DNA from: Ardenticatena sp.
GTDB lineage: Bacteria; Chloroflexota; Anaerolineae; Ardenticatenales; Ardenticatenaceae
Direction: 5' to 3'
Assembly: GCA_015487975.1 (NCBI GenBank)
Contig: WFOS01000024.1
Span: 1 to 32,479 of the forward strand
DNA length: 32,479 nucleotides
Below are positions 1 through 7,486 of this stretch, one piece after another (the first letter of the stretch is position 1; each line of letters starts with the position of its first letter). A program made the translations under genes and the position numbers. The notes under the pieces were generated by a model. The model was not told the DNA's origin. It searched no databases and was given only the letters and a program-made list of their open reading frames with translations.

Positions 1-60
1 GTGGGGCTCCCCGACCATCACGGCCTCGGTGGTGAACCTCGCGCATCCAGGTATGCGCAT
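1..60 (-). CDS. 5' end of an unidentified minus-strand gene, cut by the window edge
   Basis: On the minus strand an ATG at 60-58 opens a frame that stays open to the window edge and gives about 20 residues beginning MRIPGCARFTTEAV. A strong ribosome binding site (GGGAGG) lies about 7 bases upstream, at roughly 69-74. This start signal is the only support, because the visible peptide is too short to identify. The gene would be divergent from the short-chain dehydrogenase at 308. No function can be assigned. Confidence 0.4.
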   Translation of the reverse strand, partial: MRIPGCARFTTEAVMVGEPH

Positions 61-73
61 TGGTTTTCCTCCC

Positions 74-99
74 AAGCCGAGACGCCAAGCCGAGACGTT
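74..99. repeat. 13-bp tandem repeat in the leader of the left-edge gene
   Basis: AAGCCGAGACG occurs twice at a 13-base period (74-84 and 87-97). It sits immediately upstream of the ribosome binding site of the minus-strand start at 60. The rest of 100-231 holds no gene that I can see. The repeat may be chance or a small regulatory element. Confidence 0.4.
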
Positions 100-231
100 T
101 CGCAGCCAGAACCGAGCATCCAGCACGCCCTCTTCGAGGCCTGGGGCGCCTCTGGCTTGCTTTTTCCACGCTCCATCTTGTCTCTTCCCATCCCCCACCA
201 CGTTTTGGGTAATCACCAGAACCGTTTGGCA

Positions 232-259
232 TTGACAATTCCCACACCCATGTTACACT
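232..259 (+). promoter_or_regulatory. Sigma-70-type promoter for the SDR pair
   Basis: A perfect -35 TTGACA (232-237) is followed after 16 bases by TACACT (254-259). A TGT triplet directly upstream of the -10 makes it an extended -10. The expected transcription start is near 266, giving a leader of about 40 bases to the ATG at 308. Confidence 0.7.
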
Positions 260-263
260 TGTG

Positions 264-281
264 TTGAATGAACGTTCAATC
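264..281. promoter_or_regulatory. TetR-like operator palindrome over the transcription start
   Basis: TGAACGTTCA (269-278) is a perfect 10-base palindrome inside the wider, nearly symmetric TTGAATGAACGTTCAATCC. Operators of this form are typical of TetR-family repressors, including fatty-acid-type regulators. It lies just downstream of the -10, where a bound repressor would block initiation. No TetR gene is seen in the window, so the repressor is unknown. Confidence 0.55.
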
Positions 282-307
282 CAATCAAGTCGAGCCGAGG
301 GGGCAAC

Positions 308-1234
308 ATGGCGGTGAAATGGAGAGCCGCGGATATGCCGGACCAGGCAGGGAAAATCATCATTGTGACAGGGGCGAACAGTGGCATTGGGTACGAAACA
401 GCGCGCGCGCTCGCCCACAAGGGAGCGCATGTGGTAATGGCGTGTCGCAGCCGTGGACGCGCCGAAGCGGCCGCCGCACGTATTCGCGCCGAAAACCCGC
501 GGGGAGAACTTGCCTTGCTTGACCTCGATTTGGCCGACCTGGCGTCTGTGCGGGCGTTTGCGGATGCTTTCCAACAGCAGTACGATCGCCTGGATGTGCT
601 TGTCAACAATGCCGGTATCATGGCGCTACCACAACGCATGACCACAAAAGACGGCTTCGAGATCCAGTTTGGCGTCAACCACCTGGGGCACTTTGCGCTG
701 ACGGGCTTGCTGATCGAGCGCTTGCTGGCGACACCCAAATCGCGCGTGGTGACGGTAAGCAGCAAGGCGCACCGATTTGGCACCATCAACTTCGATGATT
801 TGAATTGGGAGCGGTCGTATTCGCTCTGGAAGGCGTATGGGCAAAGCAAACTGGCGAACCTGCTCTTTACGTTCGAATTGCAGCGTCGCCTGGAAGCCCG
901 CGATGCAGAAACGATTGCCGTGGCAGCCCATCCTGGCTATACGGCCACCAATTTGCAGCGCTACATGCGTTCGTTCACCTGGTTTCAAAAACTGTTGGCG
1001 CAATCTCCTGAGATGGGCGCATTGCCCACACTCTATGCAGCCACCATGCCCGATGTCCGTGGTGGCGACTACTTCGGCCCTGATAGTTTCATGGAGATGC
1101 GGGGCCATCCCAAGCGGGTTCGTGCAAAGCCGCACGCCTACGATGCCGAAACGGCGCGGCGATTGTGGAAGGTCTCGGAAGCGTTGACGGGGGTCTTCTC
1201 CCTCGATGATGAAAGCAGAACCACCGAAGTGTAA
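308..1234 (+). CDS. Short-chain dehydrogenase/reductase, retinol-dehydrogenase-like
   Basis: This 308-residue protein is an NAD(P)-dependent short-chain dehydrogenase (SDR). The sequence shows the Rossmann nucleotide motif TGANSGIG at residues 21-28, NNAG at 100-103, the catalytic serine in VTVSSK (about 151-152) and YGQSK with catalytic Tyr177 and Lys181. Its length and the region after the active site resemble the retinol dehydrogenase/WWOX-type or light-independent protochlorophyllide-reductase-like group. The substrate cannot be read from sequence. The start at 308 follows GAGGGGG with good spacing. The stop lies 9 bases before the next SDR gene, so the two are co-transcribed from the promoter at 232-259 and probably share the TetR-like control. 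Confidence 0.9.
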   Translation: MAVKWRAADMPDQAGKIIIVTGANSGIGYETARALAHKGAHVVMACRSRGRAEAAAARIRAENPRGELALLDLDLADLASVRAFADAFQQQYDRLDVLVNNAGIMALPQRMTTKDGFEIQFGVNHLGHFALTGLLIERLLATPKSRVVTVSSKAHRFGTINFDDLNWERSYSLWKAYGQSKLANLLFTFELQRRLEARDAETIAVAAHPGYTATNLQRYMRSFTWFQKLLAQSPEMGALPTLYAATMPDVRGGDYFGPDSFMEMRGHPKRVRAKPHAYDAETARRLWKVSEALTGVFSLDDESRTTEV

Positions 1235-1243
1235 GGAGCGACA

Positions 1244-2017
1244 ATGGCAACAGCACTCATCACAGGGGCATCGAGCGGGATTGGCATGGCGTTGGCGCGT
1301 GTTCACGCTGAACATGGCGGCGACTTGGTGTTGGTTGCGCGTCGGCGTGAACGTCTGGAAGCATTGAAAGCGGAACTGGAACCCGCGCATGATGTACGGG
1401 TTTTCGTCATCGTTGCCGATCTGGCACAGGATGGTGCGCCACGGAAGGTGTACGACACCGTGCGCGAATGGGGGCTGGATGTGGAGATTCTCATCAACAA
1501 CGCTGGCTTTGGTTTGCATGGTTTGTTTCATACTCAGGACCCCGAGAAATTGGCGCAAATGGTGCATGTGAACGTGTTGGCCACGACGATACTGACGCGC
1601 TTCTTCGTGCCACATTTGGTCGCACGCGGGCGAGGCCACGTTCTCAACGTGGCCTCGGTTGCCGCGTTCATGCCCGGCCCTTGGCAGGCGGTCTATTACG
1701 CGACCAAGGCGTATGTGCTCTCGTTCAGCGAAGCATTGGCGGACGAATTGCGCACGAGTGGTGTCACCGTGACGGCGTTGTGCCCGGGGGCGACCGAAAC
1801 CGAATTCAAGGAGCGGGCGCAGATGGGGCGTGTGCGTGGCTTCGAGATGGGGGCAATGTCGGCGCGAGAGGTGGCCGAATATGGCTACCGTGCGATGCTG
1901 GCGGGCAAGCGGGTTGTGGTGCCTGGTTGGCGCAACCGCTTGCTCACGTTCCTGCCGCGCCTTTTGCCGCGATCGTGGACGGTGGTGATGTCGCGGATGG
2001 GTATGGAGCCACTTTGA
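1244..2017 (+). CDS. Short-chain dehydrogenase/reductase, classical type
   Basis: A 257-residue classical SDR of normal length. TGASSGIG is at residues 7-14, an INNAG motif follows, and the catalytic set is Ser138, Tyr151 and Lys155 in YYATK. The sequence resembles the DltE/YqjQ-like SDRs that act on lipid or acyl substrates, but the true substrate is unknown. AGGAG precedes the ATG by 5 bases. It is the second gene of a two-gene unit with the SDR at 308-1234 and ends just before a bidirectional terminator. Confidence 0.9.
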   Translation: MATALITGASSGIGMALARVHAEHGGDLVLVARRRERLEALKAELEPAHDVRVFVIVADLAQDGAPRKVYDTVREWGLDVEILINNAGFGLHGLFHTQDPEKLAQMVHVNVLATTILTRFFVPHLVARGRGHVLNVASVAAFMPGPWQAVYYATKAYVLSFSEALADELRTSGVTVTALCPGATETEFKERAQMGRVRGFEMGAMSAREVAEYGYRAMLAGKRVVVPGWRNRLLTFLPRLLPRSWTVVMSRMGMEPL

Positions 2018-2036
2018 ACGTGGTGCCAGTATGCTG

Positions 2037-2071
2037 AAAACGCCCCTAAGGGGCGCCTTAGGAGCGTTTTT
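2037..2071. terminator. Bidirectional intrinsic terminator between convergent genes
   Basis: Two 15-base arms (2037-2051 and 2056-2070) pair with a single mismatch around a 4-base loop. The stem is bordered by AAAA on the left and TTTTT on the right, so it can stop transcription in both directions. It separates the SDR pair from the minus-strand block and overlaps the stop codon of the small gene ending at 2058. Confidence 0.85.
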
Positions 2072-2294
2072 GGGTGAGCGCTTCCAGCAGGCGATCGCGC
2101 AGTTGTTCTGCCAGAGGAATAACCTCATCCGCGGGGGCGTGTTTGCTCACCGATCGTTGCAACTCGGCCAGGTCGTCGGTGATGAGGGCAGTGGCGGCGG
2201 GGTCCAGCGCGGGGCGTGCCAGACGGTATGCCTCTTCGTACTTGCCTGTGCGATAGGCGTGCGTGGTGCTCTCAGTTGGTGTCGGTGGTGCCAT
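2058..2294 (-). CDS. Small helical hypothetical protein
   Basis: A 78-residue protein with a helical, TPR-like composition (for example GKYEEAYRLARPALDP). It is last in a minus-strand block of three and overlaps the end of the preceding gene by 23 bases. Its middle (Y..GK..EAY.LA) looks like part of the preceding protein (A.YEAGD..KAYELA), so it may be a paralogous repeat, or the tail of one longer protein split by a frameshift. I do not recognise a named family. The start codon has only a weak ribosome binding site, consistent with coupled translation. Confidence 0.55.
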   Translation of the reverse strand: MAPPTPTESTTHAYRTGKYEEAYRLARPALDPAATALITDDLAELQRSVSKHAPADEVIPLAEQLRDRLLEALTQKRS

Positions 2295-2826
2295 CTTCTG
2301 CCAATATCTGGCGCACGTGCGTCAGATTGGCTTCGATTGCGTCTTCCAGCGCTTCGAGTTCCCTCGCCGGTGCACCTGCCTGAATGTTGTCGCGCAACGC
2401 TTTGAATTGCACTTCCACGGTTTCGACCAGCTCGGGGTCTTTTCGAAGCAGTGTGCCTTCGAGGTGTTCGAACCCGTCGAGATAGGCTGAGGCGGCAAGT
2501 TCGTAGGCTTTGTCGGTGTCGCCTGCTTCGTAGGCGGCAATTGCGGCTTCGATCTGGTCATGGATGAAGAGCAGCAGCTCGGTGTCGCTTGCTTCGACAA
2601 CCTGGAAGCCGTAGCGTTCGCTCAGCTCGGCGATGGCTTCCTTGCTGGCATTCGCCACCATGACGCCTTCCACAAGGGCCGCAAGGGGCAACCATTCAGC
2701 CAGTTCGTTCAGTTCGTGGGCAATGGCTTTGGCTTCTTCGGCGTTGCGAGCATGCGCATCCGCAGCGATTTCGGCAGTACGAAGTGTTTTTTGAAATACA
2801 TCGTTCGATCCTCCTTTTGCGTGCAT
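2272..2826 (-). CDS. Helical protein resembling the soluble domain of FTR1-type iron permeases
   Basis: As drawn (ATG at 2826) this is 184 residues, mostly helical and acidic. The stretch around YLDGFEHLEGTLLRKDP, followed by LVETVEVQFKALRDNI, matches my memory of the extracytoplasmic helical domain found in some bacterial FTR1 iron permeases. No signal peptide or membrane segment is visible. The start is uncertain. ATG 2826 has no ribosome binding site, while AAAAGGAGG (2810-2818) sits ideally before an ATG at 2801 that is out of frame unless the A6 run at 2787-2792 gains one base. Position beside a metal regulator supports an iron role, but that is inference. Confidence 0.55.
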   Translation of the reverse strand: MHAKGGSNDVFQKTLRTAEIAADAHARNAEEAKAIAHELNELAEWLPLAALVEGVMVANASKEAIAELSERYGFQVVEASDTELLLFIHDQIEAAIAAYEAGDTDKAYELAASAYLDGFEHLEGTLLRKDPELVETVEVQFKALRDNIQAGAPARELEALEDAIEANLTHVRQILAEDGTTDTN

Positions 2827-2834
2827 GGTCTGTG

Positions 2835-3227
2835 TCAGTTGGTTGAGAACGGAATGTCGATAAGTGAATCGATAGGGGGCGCATTGGTGGGCTCTTCGAC
2901 CAGATTGGCCTGCGCCAGCGCGCCGTTCGCTAACAGCAGCATGTTGCGGAACAAAATCATGTCCATGACGGAAAACCAGCAGACGCACATGCCCACATGC
3001 AGCTGGAAGAGCCCATCGTCACGAAACACAAGGCGATAGGCTTCTTTTTGCACAGGTCCGTCGAAGGGCTTGCCTGTGCCTTCCACTAGCACGTTGAGCA
3101 ACTGGCGGAAGGCCGAAACAGGCAGATGAAACGAAAAATAGTTCCAGCGAATATGCAGGAGACCGTGAGGACAGAGCGCAACCCAACGGTGGTCGTCCAC
3201 ATAGGCCAGGCGACGATGATGGCTCAC
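2835..3227 (-). CDS. Hypothetical protein, first gene of the block divergent from the metal regulator
   Basis: A 130-residue protein of unknown family. The start is GTG at 3227, chosen because GGAGGGG lies exactly 7 bases upstream. The middle is rich in Phe, Leu, Val and aromatic residues (HVGMCVCWFSVMDMI) and could be a buried core rather than a clear membrane helix. It stops 8 bases before the next gene, so the three minus-strand genes are likely one operon. It is divergent from the DtxR-type regulator across 143 bases containing three inverted repeats, so metal-responsive control is plausible. Function unknown. Confidence 0.6.
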   Translation of the reverse strand: MSHHRRLAYVDDHRWVALCPHGLLHIRWNYFSFHLPVSAFRQLLNVLVEGTGKPFDGPVQKEAYRLVFRDDGLFQLHVGMCVCWFSVMDMILFRNMLLLANGALAQANLVEEPTNAPPIDSLIDIPFSTN

Positions 3228-3258
3228 ACGTGCTATCCCCTCCTATTGTTGAGTAAGT

Positions 3259-3287
3259 TTGTCAACTTTCATGGGAAAGTCTATACT
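3259..3287 (+). promoter_or_regulatory. Promoter of the DtxR-family gene with palindrome in its spacer
   Basis: TTGTCA (3259-3264) and TATACT (3282-3287) are separated by exactly 17 bases. The spacer contains ACTTTC-ATGG-GAAAGT (3265-3280), a perfect 6-base-arm inverted repeat. An overlapping AAGTT-TGTC-AACTT (3255-3268) covers the -35. This layout suggests autoregulation by occlusion. A weaker minus-strand -10 (TATAGA, complement of 3280-3285) may serve the divergent operon. Confidence 0.65.
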
Positions 3288-3313
3288 GCGCCGCATCAGG
3301 ATTCAAGGCCTCT

Positions 3314-3335
3314 GGTTGTGAACACATTCACAACC
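3314..3335. promoter_or_regulatory. Perfect inverted repeat, candidate operator in the leader
   Basis: GGTTGTGAA and TTCACAACC are perfect 9-base arms around the 4-base spacer CACA. It lies about 20 bases downstream of the predicted start of transcription and 35 bases before the ATG of the DtxR-family gene. With no T-run it is not a terminator. It is the strongest palindrome in the divergent region and a good candidate for a dimeric regulator. Confidence 0.6.
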
Positions 3336-3370
3336 TGGTTGAAAACAGCGCATCAACGAGGGTGAACACG

Positions 3371-4045
3371 ATGTGTCATCATCCAGACGTTACCGAAGGG
3401 ATGTGCCTATACGCATCGGAGATTTTTCGCTTGCAGGAAACGTTTGCTTTTGTACCGCCGTCGGCGCTCGAGTATTCGCTCAATGTATCCGCCCAGGCGG
3501 TGGCGCGTATGGTGCGGCGTATGAAGGCCGCGGGGTTGGTGGAACATGTGCGCTACAAAGGAGTGCGGCTCACTCCTGAAGGCAGAGCAGCGGCGCTTCC
3601 GTGTATTCGGCGTCATCGTCTGGCAGAGGTTTTTCTGGTGGATGTGATGGGGTTTGGGTGGGACGAAGTGCACGATCTCGCTGATCGTTTTGTGCACGGG
3701 GTGGATGAGGTGTTGGAAGCACGTCTAGCAGAAATGACCAACCATCCAACGCGCTGCCCACATGGCGAACCCATTCCCACGCCAGAAGGGGAATTGCCTC
3801 TCCTGAATGATGAGCGCTTGTTGGCGGTCGAAGTGGGGCGGCGTGTACGTGTGAGCCGTGTACGCACACACGACCGCGACATTTTGCGCTATTTGGGCGC
3901 GTTGGGGCTACGCCCTGGGGTGGAGATGTCCATCGAGGGGCGAGCCCCTTTCGATGGGCCTGTGCGCCTGCGCTATGATGGCAACCGCGAGGTGGTGCTG
4001 GGGCAGGCGGTGGCTGCGGTCTTGTGGGTCGAGCCGCTTGCGTGA
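3371..4045 (+). CDS. DtxR/MntR-family metal-dependent transcriptional regulator
   Basis: A 224-residue regulator with three parts: a winged-helix DNA-binding region (about 15-72), a metal-binding dimerisation region (73-140) and a C-terminal FeoA/SH3-like domain (about 160-224, LGLRPG motif). Aligned by eye with IdeR/DtxR, it keeps His82, Glu86, His101 and His109, but the Cys102 equivalent is Asp105 and the Glu105 equivalent is Val108. Such changes suggest altered metal preference. The start at ATG 3371 is preferred over GTG 3362 because GAGGG at 3358-3362 then has 8-base spacing. It probably controls itself and the divergent genes. Confidence 0.88.
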   Translation: MCHHPDVTEGMCLYASEIFRLQETFAFVPPSALEYSLNVSAQAVARMVRRMKAAGLVEHVRYKGVRLTPEGRAAALPCIRRHRLAEVFLVDVMGFGWDEVHDLADRFVHGVDEVLEARLAEMTNHPTRCPHGEPIPTPEGELPLLNDERLLAVEVGRRVRVSRVRTHDRDILRYLGALGLRPGVEMSIEGRAPFDGPVRLRYDGNREVVLGQAVAAVLWVEPLA

Positions 4046-4068
4046 ACCGAAGCCACCGCCTGGCACTG

Positions 4069-7000
4069 CTAGCGCTTGATGATGGGCAGGAAGGTGCGTA
4101 GCGTGCCATCGAACGTCCCACGTGTGGGCGCGATGACATCCACTACGACGCCGCCGATGATTTCATCTGCCGAGTTCACACCTTCCACGGCGACGCGGGG
4201 GATGCTCCCTTGGGCGATAGGTGCGCCGGGAGCAACCGTGACGGTGGCGGTGATGATTTCGCCGGGGGCGAGCGTGACGGATGCCGGGGAGACGGAGACG
4301 CTCCAATCGAGCGGCATGTTCATTGGGCGTGTGCGCAGCGTGATGGTGTCGGTCGTCGCGGCGGGGTTGCCGACCTGGATGGGCACACGCACATCGTGTA
4401 CGAGCACGAGGGTGTTGGCTGTTGTCGAGGTGGCAGCATACGTGGTGGTGGCAGGTTGGGCGTAATTTTGCTCGGCCAACAGAATCGTGCCGGTTTCGCG
4501 CAGGGTTTGGGCTTCGTCGCGCAGTTTTTGCACCAGATCGCCACTCAGCAGCATGGGGTCTTCGGCAATGATCGCTTGGCGGTAGGCTTCGATTTGCGCA
4601 TCGGTCCAGCCGAGCGCGTAGGCCTCATCGCGTTCCTCTTGGGTGAAGCCTTGTGTGCGGAGACGGTCTTGGTAGGCGAGTACGTCATCCAGTGTGATGA
4701 TGAATTCGCCATCGCCTTCGGCTTCCAACACTTGAACGAAAGCATCCAAGGCATCGGCCGTATCCAGCATCGCTTGTCCGATTTTGCCCCGATAGTAGAT
4801 GTACGCCGAGGCTTGTTGCGCACTCCATGTTAGGTTGCTATCTGCGGCTGCACCGCCATACCGGTCGAGCGAGATGATGGCAGCATTGCCGTAGGCGAGA
4901 ATATCCATCAAGCCCAGGGTGACAGCGTTCATGGCGTCGGCGCGGGCTTGTGAAAGATCTGGTCCCGCACTTTCCAGCGGCACATTGGGCCATTCGGGCA
5001 TGGCGATGGCACGGTAATCTTGCCGCGGTGGATCGCCACCCAGTTGGCGGGAGATTTCCGCAGCGGTCTCTTTGACCCATTGCCACCAACGCGAGACGAT
5101 GAATTTCTGGGGCGCCAAATGTTTCGCCCCGGGCGTTTTGCTCACCAATCCGAAGGCAAAATCTGCTTTTTCCAGGCTTTCCTTGCCTTGTTGCGATTCC
5201 ATCGTGCCCGGGAAGACGCTCAGATTGCGGCGGATGCGCCCGCTGAGTGTATGGGAGAGCGGTGCACGGTTGGTTTGGGAGACGGGGGCCCAGGCGTAGT
5301 TGAAGTCGACGCAATACTTCCCTGAGATGGCTGGTGTCCAAACGATGCTGATGGTGCGGGTGTCGTTGGCAGGAATCTCGACACTTTGAATCCCGCCGAG
5401 TGGGCCAAAGGTGAGCCCGATGCTTTGTTGGGCAATGCCAAAGGTCCCCGTGACGACGATGGGAAAATCGTTGGGATTAGTGAGATCGACACTGATGGTC
5501 GTCGAAACGCCTTGCACGATAGGCAAGGGAGTGATTTCGATGGCGTTGCTCGCGTAAGGGGCGGCGCTTTCGGCAGCAAGCTCGGGTATTAGGTCGCTCA
5601 GCGGATCGTAGAAGGTGAGCGTGGTGATGGCGGGGAGCGCATCGTGGTAGGCGGCGCCATCGAGTGTGGCAACGAGTTCGGCATCGCCGGGCGTATCCGA
5701 CGTGACGTAAGCAAAGGTTCGTCCCGAGGCGTCGGTAAGCCCCCCATCGGTCACGCTCCCTAGGTCTGTCGAGAGATTGACCTGGTATCCGGGCATAGGG
5801 TTGCCGGCACCATCGCGCAACGTGATGGTGACCCAGCCGGGGAACCCTCCAATGGGCACATACCATCGCTCGGGTTCGATGGTGATGACGGCAGCGCTTC
5901 CTGGCGCGATGGCTGGCGGTTCTTCGTCTGGCGCGGTGAGGAAAGGAGAGTAGAAGACGTAGAAGTTGACCTTGTCCCCGTTGCCGCTGGGGTTCGTGCT
6001 GGCTTCCCAAGGGCCACTGGCGTCTCCCCACCAGTTGTATTCGGCGCGGAGTGGTGGATTGCTGTAATGGTTCCAAACGCCGTAGTCGGCGTTGGTCACG
6101 ATCTGGCTTGCCCGAACACCTACGGTGCTTCCCAGATCGGCGTAGATGCCGTCGTTGTCACTGTAGCGGATGATGCTGTGGTTCACCTGCACCTGGGCAT
6201 GTAGGATGCGCAGGTTGGCGTAGTTGCGGCCACCATATTCCAAGGTCACATAGGCCAGCTCGTTGCCCAGGTTGGGTTCATCCGACGTCCCAACGATTTG
6301 TATGCCATCCCACCAGCCGGGCTGTTGGGTGGTGCCGGTGAAGGTGATGGGCTGGGTGGCCGTGCCCAAGGCTTGAAGGGTGCCATAGGCGAGGAGGGTT
6401 GTACTCTGATCGAAACGCACCTCCACCCCGGGCTCGACAGTCAACGTCGCGCCTTTTTCCAGAATGACATGCCCGACCGCTTCGTAGGGGAGACCGGGGT
6501 TCTCCCAGACATAGTCGCCGGTCATGTCGGTGCTGGCGGAAGCCCGCAAACCAACGGCATCGTGACCGTTTCCACTGGCATCCAGGTTGGCGAGGATGGG
6601 GTCGAGCGCGCCCATGTTCAGCATCAAGGCGTAGTCGGTGTTGCTGATGAAGCGGCTGTTGCGCACGTCCACGACCCCTTCGCCCAGCGTGTAGATACCA
6701 TCGCCACTGCTCCCGAGGAAGGTGCTCCCGTCGATCGTTGCGTGGGCATCGTCCAGCACGAGGTTGGCGTAGCTGTTGCCGCCGTAGGCAATCGTGACGT
6801 GGGCGAAGCGACTGCCGCGATTCAGATTGGCAATGTCGCCTTGCAGGTCTCCCTGAATACGGATGCCATTCCACCAACCGGGCTGTTGTGTGGTGCCGGT
6901 GAAAGTGATGGGCTGGGTGATCGTGCCGACAGCCACGAGATTGCCTTCGACGAGCAAGCCACTGCTTTGCGTAAATTGCACCTCGACGCCGGGCTCGATC

Positions 7001-7254
7001 GTGAGGGTGACCCCGCTGGCAACGCGCACCTGTGTGGTTTGGACGATGTAGGGGCTTTGGGCGCGTGTCCAGACGGTATGGGTGAGGATGTCATCGGTGA
7101 TGGGGGTGGTGTTAGGGGAAAGATCGGCATGGCGTGTAGGGGGCGTGGGGCGTGAGAAGACGGTACGGGTGGGAGCGAGTGCAAAGAGGACGAGGATGAG
7201 CAGGCTCAGAATCACCGCTACGCCAATCGACCGGAAGAAGAAACGGGTTCGCAT
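4069..7254 (-). CDS. Large secreted beta-helix and Ig-like protein
   Basis: This 1061-residue protein has an N-terminal signal/anchor helix (about residues 8-28). Two similar right-handed beta-helix modules follow (about 60-230 and 245-420), each containing PITFTGTTQQPGWW. After these come an Ig-like region with a Big-1/invasin flavour (GAGNPMPGYQVNLS, about 480-550), another beta-rich segment near 580-660, an alpha-helical region (about 690-900) and a final beta-domain typical of surface proteins (LAPGEIITATVTV). It is probably exported to the cell surface. There is no LPXTG motif or catalytic signature, so adhesion or polysaccharide binding is only a guess. ATG 7254 follows AAAGGAG by 8 bases. 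Confidence 0.85.
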   Translation of the reverse strand: MRTRFFFRSIGVAVILSLLILVLFALAPTRTVFSRPTPPTRHADLSPNTTPITDDILTHTVWTRAQSPYIVQTTQVRVASGVTLTIEPGVEVQFTQSSGLLVEGNLVAVGTITQPITFTGTTQQPGWWNGIRIQGDLQGDIANLNRGSRFAHVTIAYGGNSYANLVLDDAHATIDGSTFLGSSGDGIYTLGEGVVDVRNSRFISNTDYALMLNMGALDPILANLDASGNGHDAVGLRASASTDMTGDYVWENPGLPYEAVGHVILEKGATLTVEPGVEVRFDQSTTLLAYGTLQALGTATQPITFTGTTQQPGWWDGIQIVGTSDEPNLGNELAYVTLEYGGRNYANLRILHAQVQVNHSIIRYSDNDGIYADLGSTVGVRASQIVTNADYGVWNHYSNPPLRAEYNWWGDASGPWEASTNPSGNGDKVNFYVFYSPFLTAPDEEPPAIAPGSAAVITIEPERWYVPIGGFPGWVTITLRDGAGNPMPGYQVNLSTDLGSVTDGGLTDASGRTFAYVTSDTPGDAELVATLDGAAYHDALPAITTLTFYDPLSDLIPELAAESAAPYASNAIEITPLPIVQGVSTTISVDLTNPNDFPIVVTGTFGIAQQSIGLTFGPLGGIQSVEIPANDTRTISIVWTPAISGKYCVDFNYAWAPVSQTNRAPLSHTLSGRIRRNLSVFPGTMESQQGKESLEKADFAFGLVSKTPGAKHLAPQKFIVSRWWQWVKETAAEISRQLGGDPPRQDYRAIAMPEWPNVPLESAGPDLSQARADAMNAVTLGLMDILAYGNAAIISLDRYGGAAADSNLTWSAQQASAYIYYRGKIGQAMLDTADALDAFVQVLEAEGDGEFIITLDDVLAYQDRLRTQGFTQEERDEAYALGWTDAQIEAYRQAIIAEDPMLLSGDLVQKLRDEAQTLRETGTILLAEQNYAQPATTTYAATSTTANTLVLVHDVRVPIQVGNPAATTDTITLRTRPMNMPLDWSVSVSPASVTLAPGEIITATVTVAPGAPIAQGSIPRVAVEGVNSADEIIGGVVVDVIAPTRGTFDGTLRTFLPIIKR
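6303..6915 (-). repeat. Internal duplicated segments of the beta-helix gene
   Basis: About 55 bases at 6303-6357 recur with only a few changes at 6861-6915, 558 bases apart and in the same frame. They encode the repeated PITFTGTTQQPGWW segment. The surrounding protein also repeats in outline, so the beta-helix module of about 186 residues was duplicated within the gene. Confidence 0.75.
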
Positions 7255-7439
7255 ACGCGTATCTCCTTTCGTATGTGCATCGGTTCATACACCAAGCACG
7301 GCGGGTGAAGGAGCGAGCTTGCATCCCGAGGGTGGATGGTGGTCAGGCGCTTGCAAGATGCGCTGCGTGGAGGGGTGGCATGTACGCTGTTGTGCGCGTA
7401 ACCAGGTTGACTGTGCGATGGGATAGGGAAATCGCAACC

Positions 7440-7461
7440 GGAACGAGGGCTCCCTCATTCC
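7440..7461. other. Hairpin between the Nudix gene and the beta-helix gene
   Basis: GGAACGAGGG and CCCTCATTCC form a 10-base stem with one G-T type mismatch and a very short loop. It lies 26 bases after the stop of the Nudix gene on the minus strand. No T-run follows, so it is at most a weak terminator or a transcript-stabilising hairpin. The rest of 7255-7486 shows only the ribosome binding site of the beta-helix gene. Confidence 0.35.
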
Positions 7462-7486
7462 CAATAAACGTTGGCGAATGGCCTTC

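Noticed and set aside
1-267. Plus-strand coding frame across the left edge
   Set aside because: The frame has no domain or start signal, continues into the promoter of the SDR gene, and competes with a minus-strand start that has a strong ribosome binding site.
626-2128. A 500-codon open frame on the minus strand opposite the two SDR genes
   Set aside because: It is a shadow of two clear SDR genes, is rich in His and Arg in a way typical of antisense frames in GC-rich DNA, and shows no domain.
6303-6915. CRISPR-like or mobile repeat
   Set aside because: Only two copies exist, in frame within one coding gene, which fits a protein-module duplication.
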